A stretch of DNA of 64,000 nucleotides from JAPWJZ01 sp966211335 (lineage in GTDB: Bacteria > Pseudomonadota > Alphaproteobacteria > Micavibrionales > UBA2020). Position 1 is the first letter of the stretch. Each line of letters opens with the position of its first letter. Position numbers and translations under genes: made by a program. The notes beneath the pieces are model-generated. The model made no database searches. It saw only the letters and a list, made by a program, of their open reading frames with translations, and was not told the DNA's origin. The DNA lies in NCBI GenBank assembly GCA_966211335.1, contig CBIHNF010000005.1, positions 62,001-126,000 on the forward strand, written 5' to 3'. Shown in pieces: positions 1 to 7,603 of the stretch.

Positions 1-607
1 TGGCGCTGGTGTCGATGTTGGACAGGATATCCAGCGTAATAGCATCCGTGGCGCGCGCCATCAGCATGGTGATCGACATCAGGATAGGAGAAAGGATGTT
101 GTTAAGGTCGTGGGCAATACCGCTTGCGAGCGAGCCGATGCTTTCCATGCGCTGCGCGCGCAGGAACTGCTCCTCGATCCTTTTCTTATCGGTGATGTCG
201 CGCATGATGACGGTGAAAAGCTTGTGATCGCCGCTTCCCATTTGCGAAATGGAGGCTTCGATCGGGAATTCTTCCCCATTGGCTCTGAGGCCCGTAATAC
301 TGCCCAGCGCGCCCATGGCGCGGTGGGTGACGTTGGTCTCGCCAAAGCGCATGATATGCGCCGAATGGCGCTCACGGAAACGCTCCGGCACCAGCATCTC
401 CAGCTTGCGGCCGATCATTTCCTGCGCGGGGTGGCCGAACATGCGCTCCGCCGCCGCGTTGAAGACGGTGATGGTGCCGTTAGAATCAATGGAGATAATG
501 CCATCCATGGCGGAAGCGATGATTCCCGCCTGCCGCGCTTCGCTTTCCTTCAGCGCCTCGAGCGCGGCCAGAAGGTCTTCGTTGGCCTTTTTAAGCTTTT
601 GCTCCAT
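1..607 (-). CDS. PAS-domain sensor histidine kinase, truncated by the window edge
   Basis: This is the N-terminal 202 residues of a sensor kinase; the rest, including any ATPase domain, lies outside the window. A short coiled-coil-like start is followed by a PAS domain (about residues 25-145, with the sequence DGIISIDSNGTITVFN and a C-terminal MRDITDKK typical of PAS/PAC). The dimerisation and phosphoacceptor helix reads GSLASGIAHDLNNILSPI, with the phosphorylated His at residue 166. There is no membrane segment in the visible part, so it is probably a cytoplasmic sensor. The ATG overlaps the TGA of the upstream response-regulator gene by one base (TGATG), which indicates translational coupling and makes this kinase the likely partner of that regulator. 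The signal cannot be predicted. The H-box type is that of hybrid kinases, but whether a receiver follows cannot be seen. Confidence 0.9.
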   Translation of the reverse strand, partial: MEQKLKKANEDLLAALEALKESEARQAGIIASAMDGIISIDSNGTITVFNAAAERMFGHPAQEMIGRKLEMLVPERFRERHSAHIMRFGETNVTHRAMGALGSITGLRANGEEFPIEASISQMGSGDHKLFTVIMRDITDKKRIEEQFLRAQRMESIGSLASGIAHDLNNILSPILMSITMLMARATDAITLDILSNIDTSA

Positions 608-1332
608 CAGAATTCGGCCTTCTGCGCATCGGTCACCAGCATATAGCCGACGCTGCGGATGGTTTTGATGATCTCGGGCGTCTTGCCGTTGTCGCCCATC
701 TTTTTGCGGATACGGGCGATCTGGATGTCGATCGAGCGGTCGGTGATGTCGAGCGCGTCTTCCTTCAGCGCGTCAAGGATCTGCTCGCGGCTTAAAACCC
801 GGTTCGGCGAGCGCGCCAGCATTTCCAGCAGGCGGAATTCACCGATGGTGAGGTTGCACGACGCGCCGTTTTCATCAAACACCTGGAAGCGTTCGCGGTT
901 GATCGTCCATTTTCCGATGCGAAGGGGATCCGCCGTCGTCGTGGCGGTTTCCTTGGGCGCCTTCATATTGCCGTAGCGGCGGAGGTGGGCGCGGACGCGG
1001 GCTTTCAGCTCCGCTTCATCGAAGGGCTTTGTCAGGTAATCGTCAGCGCCCATCTCGAGGCCGACAACCTTGTCCGCCAGTTCGTTCTTGCCGCTGATGG
1101 CAATAATGGGCGCATCGGTCAGCTGGCGTATCTTTTCAATCAGCACAAGACCGTTGCCGTCGGGCAGCAGGATGTCGAGCAAAAGGAGATGGACGGGAAT
1201 ATTCTTGAGCTTCTCGAGGCATTCGCGCGAATTGCTCGCGGTCAGAACGGCATAGCCGTCTTCCTTGAGGCACAGCGCGATAATGCGCTGAAGTTCCGCG
1301 TTGTCATCGACAATAAAAACTGTTTCTTGCAA
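607..1332 (-). CDS. OmpR/PhoB-family response regulator
   Basis: This 241-residue protein is a two-component DNA-binding regulator. It has an N-terminal receiver domain (residues 1-120) with the acidic pair D9-D10, the phosphoacceptor D53 in LLLLDILLPDGNG and the conserved K102 in DDYLTKPF. A C-terminal winged-helix Trans_reg_C domain (about 135-235) ends in SIDIQIARIRKKMGDN and IKTIRSVGYMLV. The length is normal for the family. The only workable start in frame is a TTG at 1332, with no obvious Shine-Dalgarno sequence, which suggests weak translation. The gene is coupled by a TGATG overlap to the downstream PAS kinase, its presumed partner. A hairpin with a T-run lies just upstream, at the end of the XRE regulator gene. 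Target genes cannot be inferred. Confidence 0.93.
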   Translation of the reverse strand: MQETVFIVDDNAELQRIIALCLKEDGYAVLTASNSRECLEKLKNIPVHLLLLDILLPDGNGLVLIEKIRQLTDAPIIAISGKNELADKVVGLEMGADDYLTKPFDEAELKARVRAHLRRYGNMKAPKETATTTADPLRIGKWTINRERFQVFDENGASCNLTIGEFRLLEMLARSPNRVLSREQILDALKEDALDITDRSIDIQIARIRKKMGDNGKTPEIIKTIRSVGYMLVTDAQKAEF

Positions 1333-1342
1333 AATGCTGCCA

Positions 1343-1376
1343 TAAAAATCGAGAGAAACTTGCCGGTTTGCTCTCT
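1343..1376 (-). terminator. Rho-independent terminator of the XRE regulator gene
   Basis: Read on the minus strand, a stem of GAGAGCAAAC pairs with GTTTCTCTC around a CGGCAA loop, with one bulged base, and is followed by GATTTTTATG. It sits between the stop of the XRE/S24-like gene and the TTG start of the OmpR-type regulator, so it could end the first transcript or act as a leader hairpin of the second. Confidence 0.55.
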
Positions 1377-1419
1377 AGGCAGTGTAGCGATACAATTTAA
1401 GTTGTCGAGAATTTACTGG

Positions 1420-2049
1420 TTAGCTGTAAATCATACCCGAAATCCGGTATATACCATTGATATCCTTTGCTTTTATGGCCTTCTTTTTCTTGGAATCAAC
1501 GGCGCTGAAATAATGAACGCTGCCTTTCGCCCCTAGATAAACAAGAATTTCCATACCCTGGTAATGCAGGCAGAGACAGGGCTTCTTTAGCGCAGGCTGT
1601 TTGTTGCGGTCAACGTATAGAATAGTGCCTTGCGGAAAGGCGGGGCCGAGGTCGTCGGACTGGATAAAAAGTGCCATGACGCCGGCAGTTTCCTCCAGTC
1701 CCGGCAGCGGTGCGATACGGTCGATAATTTCGGATTCGTTGAACGTATATTTTCTGTTTCCGGATTTGAGGACACTACCGAAACTGTACACGGGAATTTT
1801 TCGTCCTGTATCCGGCGCCGCTTCGAGGGATTTCGGATCCTCGGCGGCGATGCCTTCGCCGGTCAGCAGCCATTCCGGCGAGACTCTCAGCGCCCGCGCC
1901 AATTCGTAAAAATAACGCGGGCGTTTTGTCTCGCCACGCTCGAATTTTTCGTACGCCTGCTGGGTGACGCGGCAGGATTTAGCGACCTGACGCTGCGTCA
2001 GCTTCAGCTCCTCGCGGCGGCGGCGTGCTCTGATATGTTTGGCCTGCAT
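1420..2049 (-). CDS. XRE-family regulator with S24/LexA-like C-terminal domain, probably non-cleaving
   Basis: This 209-residue protein has an N-terminal helix-turn-helix (residues about 8-60: RRREELKLTQRQVAKSCRVTQQAYEKFERG split over the two helices) like phage CI/Cro repressors. The C-terminal half (about 85-205) aligns with the S24/LexA/CI peptidase-like fold: ALFIQSDDLGPAFPQGTILYVD occupies the place where LexA-type proteins have the catalytic Ser in a G-D-S-M motif. Here that position reads D-D-L, so the Ser nucleophile is missing and self-cleavage is unlikely. It is therefore better read as a repressor-like oligomerisation domain. The gene is monocistronic, ahead of a terminator-like hairpin. 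An imperfect dyad (TACTC-N7-GAGTA, 2053-2069) just upstream of its start could be an autoregulatory site, which is inference only. No phage genes are nearby. Confidence 0.85.
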   Translation of the reverse strand: MQAKHIRARRRREELKLTQRQVAKSCRVTQQAYEKFERGETKRPRYFYELARALRVSPEWLLTGEGIAAEDPKSLEAAPDTGRKIPVYSFGSVLKSGNRKYTFNESEIIDRIAPLPGLEETAGVMALFIQSDDLGPAFPQGTILYVDRNKQPALKKPCLCLHYQGMEILVYLGAKGSVHYFSAVDSKKKKAIKAKDINGIYRISGMIYS

Positions 2050-2149
2050 GTTTACTCCGAGCCTGAGTATATTTGACGGTGCATACAGGCAGAAGCCGTA
2101 ATCAAATTGTCAAAAACGGTAACCGCAACAAGTTTGGTTGTCAGGCTTT

Positions 2150-3436
2150 TCACACCATTTTCACCTGGGCCGCAAGGTCGCTGTGGCGATAGCGTAAAAT
2201 GCCCTCCGGCTTTGCGACCGCAGCTAAAATAACGGGGCCGGAAATATAGTCGAAGCTCATGCAGACGGCGGAGGCGGCGATACTGACGCTCGGAACATCG
2301 AACAGGAATTTTTTTACAGGGCGCGCCGCATCCGCCTGCAAACTGAACAGGCGGAGGCGTTTTAAAACGACGGCTTCCGTGTTGTCCTGCATGACGGCGG
2401 AGACGCCCGTGCCCTCGAAACCGGCGTTATGCAGGCCTGAGAGGTCGTTATTTTCGCCCGCTTGCGTTTGCGCAAAGACGGCGCGGCAGTATTTTTTCAA
2501 CGCAATCGTAAAATGCGCGCCGCCGGGCTTGAGTGCGCTCTCGGGCAGGCCGCCAATCTTGAAGATGAGGAAATTTTTCTGTTCCTCAGGGATGCTTTTG
2601 CACAACATTTCGTATTTCTGGAAGTTGCCGGGCAGGCTGAGGGTGGAATAGCTGACGGGGCACATGATCAGCGCCGGCCGTTTCTCCTCCTGAAGGCGTC
2701 GCAGCTCCGCCATGGCGCGTGAGAGGAGAAGCAGGTCCGCATGCGGGCCGGCGCCGATGCCCTCTACCTGACACAGATAGGTGGTGATGGCATTCAGCTT
2801 CACTTCCCAGAGCGGGATAAAGGAAAAGACGGGTGCGGTTGCGGTTGCGCGTGTCGCCGGGCGTATGGGTTCGACCTGTTCTATCGTGGCGGTCTGCCGG
2901 GGATAGCCGATCTTCTCCAGCACGTCGCCGATTGATTTACCGGCGAGAAGGCTGGATTTGGTCTGCACGATGTGTTTGGTGATTGAAATTTTCCGCAAGT
3001 CTCCATGGCCGGAGGAGAACAGCCGATCAGTGATTTCCTTTGAAATCTTCTCCGCCGTGTGGTCACCTTCTTCACGCGTTGCCTTGGCGAAGATGATGAT
3101 ATAGCTATCTTCCTTATGCCGTAGGTGAATGTCGCCTTTCTTCAGGTGGCGCGCGATGACGGCTTCCGTTGTCTGGTAGACAAGCGCCTGCATCTCCGGC
3201 CATTTTGCACCAAGGCTGCGCTTGACCTTTTCAAGACCGATCAGTTGCAGCTTGCCAGAGGTGACAAGGGAGCGCTTTTTAAACAGTTCGGCGCAAAGAT
3301 ATTCAAGCTCCTGCTGCTGGAGCGCCGCCGGCTCCAGCTTTTCCTGCTTTTCCGCGACAACCTCTTCCGCCCCATCGCTGCCGCAAAAGCGGTTGAGAAA
3401 GGCGGACAGGAAGGGAATGGCGGTTGCGACGGCCAT
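2150..3436 (-). CDS. Conserved hypothetical protein, possibly a highly degenerate GGDEF/EAL-like signalling protein
   Basis: The product is about 428 residues. I do not recognise a family with certainty. The first half contains a stretch (DIHLRHKEDSYIIIFAK, then a helix AEKISKEITDRLF) with the strand-turn-strand plus helix arrangement of a GGDEF domain, but without the GGDEF signature. The second half (PVFSFIPLWEVKLNAITTYL onward) loosely recalls an EAL-type entry strand, but no catalytic E-x-L is present. It has no membrane segment and no signal peptide. It is the last gene of an operon behind a stand-alone receiver protein and the MHYT hybrid kinase. The ATG at 3436 lies 1 base after the receiver gene stop; a GTG at 3463 overlapping that gene is an alternative start. 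Being in this operon suggests an output or adaptor role for the receiver. Confidence 0.72.
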   Translation of the reverse strand: MAVATAIPFLSAFLNRFCGSDGAEEVVAEKQEKLEPAALQQQELEYLCAELFKKRSLVTSGKLQLIGLEKVKRSLGAKWPEMQALVYQTTEAVIARHLKKGDIHLRHKEDSYIIIFAKATREEGDHTAEKISKEITDRLFSSGHGDLRKISITKHIVQTKSSLLAGKSIGDVLEKIGYPRQTATIEQVEPIRPATRATATAPVFSFIPLWEVKLNAITTYLCQVEGIGAGPHADLLLLSRAMAELRRLQEEKRPALIMCPVSYSTLSLPGNFQKYEMLCKSIPEEQKNFLIFKIGGLPESALKPGGAHFTIALKKYCRAVFAQTQAGENNDLSGLHNAGFEGTGVSAVMQDNTEAVVLKRLRLFSLQADAARPVKKFLFDVPSVSIAASAVCMSFDYISGPVILAAVAKPEGILRYRHSDLAAQVKMV

Positions 3437-3437
3437 C

Positions 3438-3842
3438 TTAATGTCTTTCTTTTTCGATATCACTCATCAGTTCAAGGATCTGGCGCGGGGTGAAGGGCTT
3501 GACCAGCGTCCGGTTGGCGCCGAAGGTTGCCGCCAGTTCCAGAAAGCCCATATCTTTCGCCTTGCCGCCGCTCGACATCGCAATGATCGGCGTTTGCGGG
3601 CTCAAGGTGCGTATTTCAGTGATGGTCGAGAGCCCTTCCTTGTCCGGCATCAGCAAATCGGTGACAACGAAGTCCGGCTGAACGTCGCGGAAAATCTTCA
3701 GGCCTTCAAAGCCGTTGCACGCGCCAAAGGTTTCATAGTTCAGCTTGCCGAGAATGCGGCAGAGCGTGATGCGGGTCAGGCTGTCATCCTCGATGACGAG
3801 GATTTTCTGGGCTTTGGGCGCGTTTGTTGTGACGTCTTGCAT
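3438..3842 (-). CDS. Stand-alone receiver-domain response regulator (CheY-like)
   Basis: This 134-residue protein is a single receiver domain with no output domain. Visible are the acidic pair E18-D19-D20 in ILVIEDD, the phosphoacceptor D62 in FVVTDLLMPDKEG, the Ser of IIAMSS and the Lys of TLVKPF. I chose the ATG at 3842 because AGGAG lies 6 bases before it; a longer frame to 3863 overlaps the kinase stop. It sits 17 bases downstream of the MHYT hybrid kinase and directly upstream of the GGDEF/EAL-like hypothetical gene, so it is probably phosphorylated through the kinase Hpt domain. It is clearly a paralogue of the receiver protein transcribed in the opposite direction at 6811 (shared ILVIEDD, LCR-L, LMP-KEGL-TI-EIR and KPF-P-IL-LM positions). 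Confidence 0.93.
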   Translation of the reverse strand: MQDVTTNAPKAQKILVIEDDSLTRITLCRILGKLNYETFGACNGFEGLKIFRDVQPDFVVTDLLMPDKEGLSTITEIRTLSPQTPIIAMSSGGKAKDMGFLELAATFGANRTLVKPFTPRQILELMSDIEKERH

Positions 3843-3859
3843 GGTTGTCTCCTTCTGTG

Positions 3860-6562
3860 TCAAAAACTTGCCGATTGGCGGGCGATAAAGAAATTGCGGA
3901 CTTCAAAAAATCTTGTCTCGACTTGTTCCAGCAGCGCCTCTTTTTGTTTTGCTGCGGCGCTGGCTTCGGATTCAGCGGCAAGGCAGGCATCCGCCAGGCT
4001 CCTGGCGCCGATCTGGAGTGCCGAGCCTTTCAGCTTGTGGGCGGCTCCCTGCCAGTCGCTGTCGGTCTTTTCACCGGCAAGATGGTTTCTCAGCACGTCG
4101 ATGATCTCGAAGCCGGAGGAAATGAACATTTCCGACATTATTTTTTCCTCTGCCGGATCGCCGTCCGTAAACAGAGCGATGTGGCCGAGGTCAACCGGCG
4201 CGGCGGCGGCAACCGGGGAGAGAGCCTCCGCCGCGCTGGCTGTGTCGGCTGCGCGCTTCTCCGATTCCAGCAGCCAATGGCTGAGTGAAGTGCGCAGGCT
4301 TTCCGGGTTCACGGGCTTGCTGATGTAATCGTCCATGCCGGCCTTCAGGCATTCCAGGCGGTCGCCGACCATGGCGTTGGCGGTCATTGCAATGATCGGC
4401 ACATGGCGGTTACCCATGGAATTCTCCATGTCGCGCACGGCGCGGGTGACTTCAAAGCCGTCCATCTCCGGCATCTGGCAGTCCATGAGGATAATGTCAT
4501 AGTCGTGATTATTGGCGCGGATTTTCTGCAGCGCTTCGGCACCGTTGACCGCTTCCTCGATCAGCTTGAAGCCCATTTTCTGTAGCAGTTTGTTGGAATA
4601 AAGGCGGTTGACGGGGTGGTCATCCACCACCAGCACGCGGTACTGCGCAAAGCTTTCTATCGTGCGGAGCGCGGTGGCGCTGCCGGCGCCTGAGCGCACG
4701 ACCATCTTGGCCGTGGCGGTTTTAAGCGGGATCTGCACGCGGAAGGTAGAGCCCTTGCCGAGCTCGCTTTCAAGGAATGTCTGCCCCTGCATCTTGGTTG
4801 CGAGCATGCGAATGATGGCAAGGCCAAGGCCGGTACCGCCGAATTTCCGGCTGCAGGAGGCGTCGCCCTGGACAAATTTCCTGAATAGTTTTTCCTGCAC
4901 TTCCGGCTTGATGCCGATACCGGTGTCGACGACGCGGATATTATAGTTGTAAATTCTTGCATCCTTCGAGACTTCCGCGTCGACGAAAACGCTGACAGAG
5001 CCGCTTTCGGTGAACTTGATGGCGTTGCCGACAAGGTTGGTCACGATCTGGTTGACGCGCATCGAGTCGCCGATAACGAAGGACGGCGCCATGTCGCAAT
5101 ACTGGTAATTGAGGATAAGGCCCTTCTTGGAGGCGAGCGGGGCGAGCAGCTCGATGACGTTGCCGATGCTCTGCTTCATGTTGAAGGGCGCTTCTTCCAG
5201 TGTCAGCTCCCCGGCTTCCATTTTCGAGATATCGAGAATGTCATTGACGAGCAGCAGCAGGGATTCACCCGACCGCACGATGGCCTGCAGCAGCTCATCC
5301 TGTTCGGGGTAGGTTTTGCCGGCGACGAGCAGCTGCGACAGGCCGATAATGCCGTTCATGGGCGTGCGCAGGTCATGGCTGATGTTGGCAAGAAAATCGC
5401 TTTTTGCGGCATTCGCCGTATCGGACTGCTGCTTGGCCGCGGTCAGGTCGCGGCCCCATTTACGCACGCCAAGGACGGTCGATACCCAGGCGATAAGGAT
5501 GGCCGGCACGGCGAACATCATGGCGAGCGACATTCTGTCGACCTCCATGTCGGTTTTGCGGGCCATGGCCTCTAGCGCCCATAGCGGGGTCGTCAGGACG
5601 ACGCTGCCTGCGGCGCCCCCGCGCGGTGCAATCGCGCCCTGCACGGCGTCGATAAAGCTGTTTTGCGTGTACATGCCGAAGAAGAGGGTCAGCAGAAGCA
5701 GGCAGGTCGATACCAGTGAAATGCCGAGGATGCGGATGGGGAAAGACACATCTCCGGTGCTGCCCGAGAAGAAAGCCTTGCCGGACCGGAATATTTTCAA
5801 CGACAGGGCGATGCCGATCAGGAGCCCGGTAATGCCGGCGAGGAAGACGGCATGCTCCCCATCGCTGTCGGCATTGGCGGACGACTCCGGGATAAAGCAC
5901 ATGTTCGCGTCGGGAATAAAGACTGCCGCCTTCATGCCGGTGTAATGCATGCCACAGATGGCCGCACCCATGACCATGCCCGCAAGGACGCGAAGCATTT
6001 TCTTCTTGGGCGAGTTTTTTAATGTCTCCAGCTTTGCGAATATCCACAGGCTGGCGGCCGAGGCGGCCATGGCAATCGCCACGGACAGCGCGACGAGCCA
6101 AGGCTGGTATTGCAGGCTCACGAACTTCATGCGCATCGCCGCCATGCCGGTGTAATGCATGGCGCAGATCGCGGCGCCAAGCACGACTGCCGCTGCTGCC
6201 TGTTTGTAAAGGGCGAGTTTCCCGGTCGTGACGATTTGGAAAAATCCGAAGGCGATAGCAACCGCCAGCACGGCCGACAAGCCGGTGAGCCAGTGGTTGT
6301 AGGACATCGTCATATCCATTTTATAGGCCAGCATGCCGATAAAATGCATCGACCAGATGGAGCAGCCCATGGATGCCGCGCCGCCCACCAGCATGGCCAT
6401 TTTCAGGCGGCGCGATTCCGCCTTGATATATTCTGACGCGAGGGAAAGGCCCGTATAGGAGCCAAAGGCGGCCACGACATACGACAAGATGACAAGATAG
6501 GAAGTATAAGTTCCCTCCATGGCGTTTTGCGGAACCTCAGTGATAAACATCTGATCGAACAT
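3860..6562 (-). CDS. MHYT-domain hybrid sensor histidine kinase with receiver and Hpt domains
   Basis: The 900-residue protein is an inner-membrane phosphorelay kinase. The N-terminal MHYT sensor has seven predicted membrane helices and three copies of the defining motif (SMHFIGM, AMHYTGM, GMHYTGM), thought to bind metal and sense oxygen, CO or NO. After a further membrane pair comes a HisKA domain (H396 in ANISHDLRTPMNG), an ATPase domain (NLVGNAIKFTESG, DTGIGI, GTGLGLAI), a receiver domain (D694 in ILMDCQMPEMDG, K in YISKPVNP) and a C-terminal Hpt domain (H842 in AAHKLKGSA). The ATG at 6562 has GGGAGGA 5 bases upstream and places the first helix near the N-terminus, so longer starts were not used. 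It heads an operon with a single-domain receiver and a hypothetical protein, while a second receiver gene diverges from it. Confidence 0.95.
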   Translation of the reverse strand: MFDQMFITEVPQNAMEGTYTSYLVILSYVVAAFGSYTGLSLASEYIKAESRRLKMAMLVGGAASMGCSIWSMHFIGMLAYKMDMTMSYNHWLTGLSAVLAVAIAFGFFQIVTTGKLALYKQAAAAVVLGAAICAMHYTGMAAMRMKFVSLQYQPWLVALSVAIAMAASAASLWIFAKLETLKNSPKKKMLRVLAGMVMGAAICGMHYTGMKAAVFIPDANMCFIPESSANADSDGEHAVFLAGITGLLIGIALSLKIFRSGKAFFSGSTGDVSFPIRILGISLVSTCLLLLTLFFGMYTQNSFIDAVQGAIAPRGGAAGSVVLTTPLWALEAMARKTDMEVDRMSLAMMFAVPAILIAWVSTVLGVRKWGRDLTAAKQQSDTANAAKSDFLANISHDLRTPMNGIIGLSQLLVAGKTYPEQDELLQAIVRSGESLLLLVNDILDISKMEAGELTLEEAPFNMKQSIGNVIELLAPLASKKGLILNYQYCDMAPSFVIGDSMRVNQIVTNLVGNAIKFTESGSVSVFVDAEVSKDARIYNYNIRVVDTGIGIKPEVQEKLFRKFVQGDASCSRKFGGTGLGLAIIRMLATKMQGQTFLESELGKGSTFRVQIPLKTATAKMVVRSGAGSATALRTIESFAQYRVLVVDDHPVNRLYSNKLLQKMGFKLIEEAVNGAEALQKIRANNHDYDIILMDCQMPEMDGFEVTRAVRDMENSMGNRHVPIIAMTANAMVGDRLECLKAGMDDYISKPVNPESLRTSLSHWLLESEKRAADTASAAEALSPVAAAAPVDLGHIALFTDGDPAEEKIMSEMFISSGFEIIDVLRNHLAGEKTDSDWQGAAHKLKGSALQIGARSLADACLAAESEASAAAKQKEALLEQVETRFFEVRNFFIARQSASF

Positions 6563-6719
6563 GAAATCCTCCCGCGGATAGATCGTCATTCCCGTTGCGT
6601 GTGATTCCATCCTATGAGTCTCGTATGACGGCAATATGTCGGTGTGTTTCTGCCCAGAAACAATTTCTGTAAAACGTTGTAATTATTGCTGAAAACAAGA
6701 TTTAAAAAATTTGTATCCG

Positions 6720-6737
6720 TGTTTCCCCGCGGAAACA
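6720..6737. promoter_or_regulatory. Inverted repeat in the divergent promoter region between the MHYT kinase and a receiver gene
   Basis: TGTTTCC and GGAAACA form perfect 7-base arms around CCGC. The site lies in the 248-base gap from which the kinase operon (leftward) and the receiver gene (rightward) are both transcribed. It may be an operator shared by both directions; no binding protein can be named. Confidence 0.35.
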
Positions 6738-6810
6738 AACTGTTATCCCCGCGACATATCCAGCTGGCAAAGTTAAGCCTCAACCTACGAGAATCAGAGA
6801 GGACCGGGAC

Positions 6811-7308
6811 ATGCAGCACCTGCCATCCACCACTATTCAGACAAGCTACCTCATTGCTTCGTTCATGCGCATCAGCGTTATTGACCTCGAGGCGAAGACA
6901 GCCAAAATCCTTGTCATCGAGGATGATAAAATGTCGCGGGTTATGCTCTGCCGCGTTCTGCGCAGCAAGAAATACGCCACACTGGAGGCCAGCAATGGCG
7001 TCACCGGACTGCAGCTTTGCAAGGCTGAAAAGCCCGATCTAATTTTAATGGATATCCTGATGCCGGAAAAAGAAGGCCTTGAAACCATCATGGAAATCCG
7101 CGCCGTGGATGCGAAGGTGCCCATCGTCGCCATGTCCGGCAGCGGCAACGCGCATGAGCTCAATTACCTGCAGATGGCCGGCAAGCTGGGCGCCAGCCGC
7201 ACGATCGCGAAGCCGTTCCGGCCGGATGAGATCCTGTCCCTCATGGCCAGCCTCGGCATTCCGGCGGAGAATGCCGCGACGCTGCAGCCACAGACGGCCG
7301 CAGGTTAA
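6811..7308 (+). CDS. Stand-alone receiver-domain response regulator, paralogue of the one at 3438
   Basis: This 165-residue protein is a receiver domain (about residues 31-150) with a short non-conserved N-terminal extension and an Ala/Gln-rich tail. Key residues are E37-D38-D39, the phosphoacceptor D81 in LILMDILMPEKEG, the Ser of IVAMSGSG and the Lys of IAKPFRP. The ATG at 6811 is preceded by GAGAGGACCGGGAC; an internal ATG at 6865 is another possibility. It diverges from the MHYT kinase operon and closely resembles the receiver encoded within that operon, pointing to a local duplication. The two receivers probably compete for, or share, phosphate from the kinase. No output domain is present, so it must act through protein contacts. 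Confidence 0.9.
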   Translation: MQHLPSTTIQTSYLIASFMRISVIDLEAKTAKILVIEDDKMSRVMLCRVLRSKKYATLEASNGVTGLQLCKAEKPDLILMDILMPEKEGLETIMEIRAVDAKVPIVAMSGSGNAHELNYLQMAGKLGASRTIAKPFRPDEILSLMASLGIPAENAATLQPQTAAG

Positions 7309-7350
7309 GGCGTCAGGTTGTTCAAAAATGTAGGGAATAAAGAGGAAGAG

Positions 7351-7425
7351 TGGTGCCGTCGATGGGATTTGAACCCGCGACCTCCCGCTTACGAAGCGGA
7401 TGCTCTACCACTGAGCTACGACGGC
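7351..7425 (-). tRNA. tRNA-Thr (anticodon CGU)
   Basis: On the minus strand the 75-base sequence folds as a cloverleaf: acceptor GCCGTCG pairs with CGACGGC, the D arm is GCTC/GAGC, the anticodon stem is TCCGC/GCGGG and the T loop is TTCAAAT. The anticodon loop TTCGTAA gives anticodon CGT, reading ACG (threonine). The CCA end is encoded. One C-A mismatch is seen in the T stem. A good promoter lies upstream. Confidence 0.95.
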
Positions 7426-7449
7426 ACTTGTCGCGTACGACAGGGGTGC

Positions 7450-7478
7450 ACAATAAGGGAAATCTGGGGCGGTTTCAA
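7450..7478 (-). promoter_or_regulatory. Sigma-70-type promoter of tRNA-Thr
   Basis: On the minus strand TTGAAA (7478-7473) and TATTGT (7455-7450) are separated by exactly 17 bases. The -10 box ends 24 bases before the tRNA 5' end, leaving a short leader. Confidence 0.65.
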
Positions 7479-7603
7479 GCACGGAATTGACAGGCGCTCC
7501 GCATAAAATCCAATAATATCAATGGATGAATGCGATTTGGTTGCTTTCCCTAACTAGAGTGTGTCACATTCACGCCAAGTTTTTAACAACATCGGACAAC
7601 ATC

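Noticed and set aside
2150..3436. Active diguanylate cyclase or phosphodiesterase
   Set aside because: Neither a GGDEF nor an E-x-L signature is present; only faint structural resemblance remains.
7318..7506. Open frame with the peptide WDLNPRPPAYEADALPLS
   Set aside because: It is the familiar false translation of the strand opposite a tRNA gene (here tRNA-Thr), not a protein.
7526..7603. Longer N-terminus for the PuuA-like protein
   Set aside because: The added residues are not typical for the family and lie in the promoter region; the ATG at 7604 matches where homologues begin.
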